Assembly: GCA_037576195.1 (NCBI GenBank)
Contig: CM075104.1
Location: forward strand, 2,362,775 to 2,426,774
Length of the DNA stretch: 64,000 nucleotides
Direction: 5' to 3'
Source: Phytoseiulus persimilis
Taxonomy: Eukaryota; Arthropoda; Arachnida; Mesostigmata; Phytoseiidae
Part shown: positions 62,101-64,000 of the stretch, piece by piece
Position numbering within the stretch: position 1 is the first letter of the stretch
Layout of the letters: every line of letters begins with the position of its first letter
Position numbers and translations under genes: made by a program
Notes under the pieces: model-generated
Told to the model about the DNA's origin: nothing
Databases searched by the model: none
The model's input: the letters and a program-made list of their open reading frames with translations, nothing else

Positions 62101-63946
62101 AGAACGTGCTCTGACGCTTTCCGGAAAATGCTGGTTTTCTCACAAAGGACCGAACTGCGTTTGATGAGTGTTGAGATGCCGTACTGGGCCGATGTGGTCG
62201 TCCCGATACCGCAACGCTTGGAAAACATCATTGCTCTCCATATGGACACCGTCAGCGGTGAGTTCGACCGAAACGGCGACCCACCGTCTCTCCCGACGCC
62301 GGGCTTTTGAGGAGCCATCTCGCGCTCCTCCGGCACGCTCCATCCACGATAAACGCTTCGACAAGAAATTCCGCTTAGCGAACGTGAAGACTGCACGGAA
62401 GCTGTCAATAGACTGAACAACGCTTGTCTCGCCTTCAGAGAGGATCTTCTTCTCCGATGGAAACCTTCGGAAGATTCAGAGCTGTGCGCTCGACGGTGGA
62501 GACGTGAAAGATGTTGTGACAATCGGAATCGAGACATTGGGAGGTCTAGTTGTTGACTCACGGGCTCGAAAAGTCTACTGGACAGATGCGGGCCCTCATC
62601 AACCCCGCATCGAAGTCGCCGAACTCGACGGAGCTCATAGACGAGTGATTTTATGGCAACAAGAGATGGACTCACCCCGATCGATAACGATATACCCCGA
62701 GAAAGGGTATGTCACCCGCCATCCTCCTCATGGGGGATTATCACAATCCAAATATGGGATAGTCACTTCCGAGCAATGTATGCACTTCGGTGTGCTGGTC
62801 TCTCTGACTTGAAATTTTCACAAAGGTGGATTTTCTGGACGGACTGGGGGAACCAACCACGTGTGGATCGTGCCGATGCTGATGGCCGAAATCGCAAAAC
62901 TCTTATCATCGGGAAACTCGGTTGGCCGCACTGTCTTGCGGTCGACCTCCAGGCGGGTCGCTTGGTGTGGGCGGACGCGAAGAGCCATGTGAGTGCGCAG
63001 CCGCTTCATGCGATGGAACGATGGAAGTTCAATGGGGCCCTGGGTGTCTGAGGAATGCAAATCGCTTCCATTCTCATCATCCCACTCAATGCAGTTCCAT
63101 AAAGCCGGCGATCCTCTTAACCTTGGAGGCGGGAAGGGAAATATCTCAGGGGAATCGAGGAGTCGGCTCCTTGCTGCTTCGAGTTTTTCCATCCGAGGAG
63201 TTGCGTGGGCGAGTTCTGACCGATACTTCTGGAACGGCGTTTCCAGACGATCGAGAGCGTTGACCTGGACGGGCGTGATCGGAGGGTTTTGTTGAAGGAG
63301 CTGCCGTCTCCTTATGGTGTCACGGTGTGGAATGCACGGCTCTTTTGGACGGATTGGCAGACTCGAGCTATCCATGAGGCCTCGAAACCTGCGGAGAAGC
63401 TCAAAGGGAACCTCGTGTCTATCATGGATATCCACTACTTCGACCTCGAGGATAAAGGTGATTGTCAGCTCGTTGAACGGGGGATGTTGGATCCAGGGAA
63501 AGGGCGTCTTTGTCCTCACTCGGGTGACTCAAATTGAATCTTTCGAGCGAGACATCCAAGTGTTCTCTTTTTCTCATGAGTCCCGTGCGAGCTCAAAGGT
63601 CCCTATGCGTGCCATTTCACTTTCCGATTGGTTTCCCATTGTGTGGGTCGTCACGCGGCTCGTAGTTTACTTCCTGAGCATTCAAAGTCGTCGGTGTCAG
63701 CCGGCAACAGGCGAACAAGCGGGCGCACAGACAGTTCCGAGTGGGGCGGAGCACAGCTCCTCGTCGGAAGAACAGGCTTTCCCGAGGGTTGTTATACAGT
63801 TTGGTGCGTTGTATTCACAGGGACAAACTTGTGCTCGAAGAACAACGGCGGATGCTCCCACCTGTGTCTTTCCTCTCCCCGCGGAATCTCTTGCCAGTGT
63901 CCCACTGGCATCGAGATTCAGGAGGACGGTAAAACGTGTGACCAAT
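35116..63946 (+). CDS. LRP4-like low-density lipoprotein receptor-related protein, 24 exons, 3' end beyond window
   Basis: A single-pass cell-surface receptor. In vertebrates LRP4 is the agrin co-receptor that activates MuSK at the neuromuscular junction and binds Wnt inhibitors. In arthropods the family is expected at synapses or in Wnt-related signalling (inference). The joined exons give 1,372 codons plus one base. Order: signal peptide (1 to about 26), LDLa 1-8 (about 40-360), EGF and calcium-binding EGF (361-447), propeller 1 (448 to about 705), EGF (to 756), propeller 2 (757 to about 1024), EGF (to about 1066), propeller 3 (to about 1330), EGF (to 1372). Eight LDLa, two EGF, then YWTD propellers separated by EGFs is specific to LRP4. 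Details match vertebrate LRP4 from memory: the CTCIPA..W.CDG insert in LDLa1, the SDEQC ending of LDLa3, the longer SDES..C ending of LDLa8, and DVVVPI before propeller 3. Propeller 4, membrane segment and tail are missing only because the window ends. Introns not listed separately show nothing notable. Confidence 0.95.
35195..40081 (+). other. Intron 1 of the LRP4-like gene (4.9 kb)
   Basis: It contains a polypurine GA/GGGA tract (38,945-39,021) and no gene I can support. A 231-codon open frame on the minus strand (37,562-38,257) lacks motifs and includes a homopolymer-coded F run, so I consider it chance. First introns of this size often hold enhancers, but none is identifiable here. Confidence 0.6.
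38945..39021. repeat. Polypurine GA-rich tract
   Basis: About 77 bp almost free of pyrimidines on the + strand, with repeated gagagag and gatagcgagag blocks, inside intron 1. Confidence 0.8.
40082..40255 (+). CDS. LRP4-like exon 2: LDLa module 1
   Basis: Flanked by ttctttcag| and |gtaagt, phase 1-1. It encodes '[20 protein letters not shown]' then '[20 protein letters not shown]' and GC. The extra CTC before IPA..W is a signature of LRP4's first module. The calcium cage reads D..D..GN.RDE, slightly altered from D..S-DE. Confidence 0.95.
41762..41881 (+). CDS. LRP4-like exon 3: LDLa module 2
   Basis: Flanked by attattccag| and |gtgagt, phase 1-1. Six cysteines and a standard calcium cage: '[20 protein letters not shown]' then '[16 protein letters not shown]'. 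Confidence 0.95.
42481..42600 (+). CDS. LRP4-like exon 4: LDLa module 3
   Basis: Flanked by tccctcgcag| and |gtacgt, phase 1-1. '[20 protein letters not shown]' then '[14 protein letters not shown]'. One residue fewer between SDE and the last cysteine, as in the third module of vertebrate LRP4. Confidence 0.95.
43311..43409 (+). CDS. LRP4-like exon 5: degenerate LDLa module 4
   Basis: A 99-bp exon flanked by aacgtttcag| and |gtgagt, phase 1-1, in the position of LDLa4. It encodes '[20 protein letters not shown]' then 'CGDGACR'. All six cysteines are present, but about four residues around the usual tryptophan are missing and the D-x-S-D-E calcium ligands are gone. Without this exon the gene would have seven LDLa modules, and with it the count is eight as in vertebrate LRP4. 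No better candidate for module 4 was found between 42,601 and 46,646. Confidence 0.75.
43410..46646 (+). other. Intron 5 of the LRP4-like gene (3.2 kb)
   Basis: Contains the 28-base G tract at 45,678-45,705. No LDLa-like exon, other gene or recognisable element was seen. Confidence 0.6.
45678..45705. repeat. G28 homopolymer
   Basis: Twenty-eight consecutive G residues in intron 5, + strand. It can form G-quadruplex structures in principle and is likely polymorphic or mis-sized in assembly. Confidence 0.9.
46647..46775 (+). CDS. LRP4-like exon 6: LDLa module 5
   Basis: Flanked by gtgttccag| and |gtgagt, phase 1-1. '[20 protein letters not shown]' then '[16 protein letters not shown]', with six cysteines and an intact calcium cage. 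A short linker (LASLPR) precedes the first cysteine, as in the vertebrate fifth module. Confidence 0.95.
47452..47568 (+). CDS. LRP4-like exon 7: LDLa module 6
   Basis: Flanked by gttcacgcag| and |gtaagt, phase 1-1. '[20 protein letters not shown]' then '[16 protein letters not shown]', a canonical module. Confidence 0.95.
48961..49077 (+). CDS. LRP4-like exon 8: LDLa module 7
   Basis: Flanked by ttcgttgcag| and |gtgagc, phase 1-1. '[20 protein letters not shown]' then '[15 protein letters not shown]', a canonical module. Confidence 0.95.
50159..50284 (+). CDS. LRP4-like exon 9: LDLa module 8
   Basis: Flanked by attctgaag| and |gtgagt, phase 1-1. '[20 protein letters not shown]' then '[18 protein letters not shown]'. 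It has no tryptophan before CDG and an extended SDES..C ending; both features are also seen in the last LDLa of vertebrate LRP4. NTT is a possible N-glycosylation site. Confidence 0.93.
51168..51293 (+). CDS. LRP4-like exon 10: EGF module 1
   Basis: Flanked by ttcctcctcag| and |gtaagt, phase 1-1. '[20 protein letters not shown]' then '[16 protein letters not shown]': six cysteines in EGF order, first of the EGF pair before propeller 1. Confidence 0.93.
51978..52111 (+). CDS. LRP4-like exon 11: calcium-binding EGF module
   Basis: Flanked by tccgctcag| and |gtaagt; starts phase 1, ends phase 0. The joined sequence begins DIDEC, the calcium-binding EGF signature, then '[20 protein letters not shown]'. 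It ends in 'CKAQGPE', the conserved link into the first propeller. Confidence 0.95.
52412..52686 (+). CDS. LRP4-like exon 12: propeller 1, first blades
   Basis: Flanked by gctcttgcag| and |gtgagc; starts phase 0, ends phase 2. '[20 protein letters not shown]' opens the propeller. IWSD is the first YWTD-type motif and '[11 protein letters not shown]' leads to the next. Compared with vertebrate LRP4 (from memory) the stretch after IWSD is about seven residues longer and carries NQT, a potential N-glycosylation site. Confidence 0.93.
52785..52913 (+). CDS. LRP4-like exon 13: propeller 1
   Basis: Flanked by tgtgctccag| and |gtaagt; phase 2 to phase 2. Contains IYWTDS, '[20 protein letters not shown]' and 'KPRGIAVHP'. 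The preceding intron is only 98 bp. Confidence 0.93.
53078..53091. repeat. T14 homopolymer
   Basis: Fourteen T residues in intron 13 of the LRP4-like gene. Confidence 0.85.
53347..53633 (+). CDS. LRP4-like exon 14: propeller 1, last three YWTD motifs
   Basis: Flanked by aatcccgcag| and |gtgagt; starts phase 2, ends phase 1. '[20 protein letters not shown]', '[10 protein letters not shown]', '[12 protein letters not shown]' and 'LLWTDWMSK', the conserved blades of the first propeller. Confidence 0.95.
54823..55059 (+). CDS. LRP4-like exon 15: end of propeller 1 and EGF module 3
   Basis: Flanked by ctccttccag| and |gtgaga, phase 1-1. '[20 protein letters not shown]' closes the propeller (compare PMDI..HP.RQP in vertebrates). 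The EGF follows: '[20 protein letters not shown]' to TC. The usual NNGGC is replaced by SNASC, which adds a potential N-glycosylation site. Confidence 0.95.
55159..55391 (+). CDS. LRP4-like exon 16: propeller 2, start
   Basis: Flanked by gctgaaacag| and |gtgagc; starts phase 1, ends phase 0. '[20 protein letters not shown]', 'IDVPIPI' and '[12 protein letters not shown]' mark the start of the second propeller. Two cysteines (C-I-H-C) are unusual here. NASS is a possible N-glycosylation site. The preceding intron is 99 bp. Confidence 0.92.
55640..55818 (+). CDS. LRP4-like exon 17: propeller 2
   Basis: Flanked by tgtttacag| and |gtgagt; starts phase 0, ends phase 2. '[20 protein letters not shown]', IEVCHIDGS and '[12 protein letters not shown]' give the second YWTD motif. 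Confidence 0.95.
55969..56158 (+). CDS. LRP4-like exon 18: propeller 2
   Basis: Flanked by acattgaag| and |gtaggt; starts phase 2, ends phase 0. '[20 protein letters not shown]', WPNALAIDH (usual WPNG changed to WPNA) and '[18 protein letters not shown]'. The next exon is 5.4 kb away, but joining LES to MTRRVLL restores the exact spacing expected between these blades. Confidence 0.93.
56159..61583 (+). other. Intron 18 of the LRP4-like gene (5.4 kb)
   Basis: The largest intron in the window, inside propeller 2. It has a CT-rich tract at about 58,179-58,210. No exon, gene or recognisable transposon was seen. Confidence 0.6.
58179..58210. repeat. CT-rich microsatellite
   Basis: A CT/CCCC tract of about 32 bp in intron 18 of the LRP4-like gene. 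Confidence 0.85.
61584..61785 (+). CDS. LRP4-like exon 19: propeller 2, last blade
   Basis: Flanked by taccgtccgcag| and |gtgagt; starts phase 0, ends phase 1. '[20 protein letters not shown]', '[20 protein letters not shown]' and 'IMIYHKQRP' match the end of an LRP4 propeller (PHPFGLT..IYWTDW..SIQSA). Confidence 0.95.
61982..62257 (+). CDS. LRP4-like exon 20: EGF module 4 and start of propeller 3
   Basis: Flanked by cttccgcag| and |gtgagt, phase 1-1. The EGF '[12 protein letters not shown]' .. '[19 protein letters not shown]' has eight cysteines rather than six. It is followed by '[20 protein letters not shown]' and ADVVVPIP, the conserved entry to the third propeller. Confidence 0.95.
62439..62706 (+). 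CDS. LRP4-like exon 21: propeller 3
   Basis: Flanked by cgccttcag| and |gtatgt; starts phase 1, ends phase 2. [12 protein letters not shown], '[18 protein letters not shown]', '[19 protein letters not shown]' and '[12 protein letters not shown]' give the first two blade motifs. Confidence 0.95.
62826..62988 (+). CDS. LRP4-like exon 22: propeller 3
   Basis: Flanked by ttcacaaag| and |gtgagt; starts phase 2, ends phase 0. '[20 protein letters not shown]', [10 protein letters not shown] (WPNG changed to WPHC) and LVWADAKSH. Confidence 0.95.
63247..63457 (+). CDS. LRP4-like exon 23: propeller 3, last blade
   Basis: Flanked by gcgtttccag| and |gtgatt; starts phase 0, ends phase 1. '[20 protein letters not shown]', '[20 protein letters not shown]' and [12 protein letters not shown] complete the propeller. 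The donor gtgatt is weaker than the others. Confidence 0.92.
63821..63946 (+). CDS. LRP4-like exon 24: EGF module 5 (last exon in window)
   Basis: Flanked by gtattcacag| and |gtgagt, phase 1-1. '[20 protein letters not shown]' then '[16 protein letters not shown]', with the full NNGGCSHLC signature. The next exon should open propeller 4 outside the window. Confidence 0.95.
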
Positions 63947-64000
63947 GTGAGTACACTAGCTGTCCAAATCCGATCGGTCAGTTCAAACCTCAGCGCGGAC

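Noticed and set aside
62019-62675. 218-codon minus-strand open frame
   Set aside because: Lies opposite LRP4 exons 20-21 and their intron, and reads as their antisense shadow.

Overview
The window is nuclear DNA from an animal. GC content is about 50%, genes are split by GT-AG introns, and most of the sequence is non-coding. A degenerate 7-transmembrane chemoreceptor of the arthropod gustatory-receptor type and the overall gene style suggest an arthropod, perhaps a mite or other chelicerate. The species cannot be fixed from this sequence, and the assignment is an inference.

The right half (35.1-64.0 kb, + strand) is dominated by one gene, an LRP4 orthologue (low-density lipoprotein receptor-related protein 4). 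I resolved 24 exons by hand. All splice phases agree, giving 4,117 coding bases (1,372 codons plus one base), and the gene runs off the right edge. The order is: signal peptide; eight LDL-receptor class A (LDLa) modules, each on its own phase 1-1 exon; an EGF module; a calcium-binding EGF module; YWTD propeller 1; EGF; propeller 2; EGF; propeller 3; EGF. The fourth propeller, transmembrane segment and cytoplasmic tail must lie beyond 64,000. The fourth LDLa module is shortened and has lost its acidic calcium-binding cluster but keeps six cysteines. The EGF module after propeller 2 has eight cysteines instead of six.

The left half (1-35 kb) is gene-poor. A broken chemoreceptor gene lies at 1.4-2.4 kb. 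At 7,836-11,340 there is a 3.5-kb segment bounded by hAT-type terminal inverted repeats and an imperfect 8-bp target-site duplication. Inside it is a 45-bp satellite of about 48 units in two blocks. The satellite appears to have grown from the element's own subterminal repeat. Block 2 has a higher-order organisation. The two blocks are separated by a 249-bp poly(A)-tailed retroposed insertion with its own target-site duplication. The same element carries a tRNA-like sequence at the left edge of the array and, right of the array, a possible first exon with a signal peptide and a consensus splice donor. A diverged cluster of the 45-bp unit lies outside the element at 5.2 kb.

From 11.3 to 35 kb I see TE debris and no confident gene: a 'CAGTGGCGCAGCGAG'-type motif family with short 15-bp tandem repeats in inverted arrangement (16.7-18.7 kb), a second tRNA-like remnant (29.9 kb) and a frameshifted LINE reverse-transcriptase 3' fragment (31.4-31.9 kb, minus strand). 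The many other open frames in this GC-balanced DNA show no recognisable domains and were left out.
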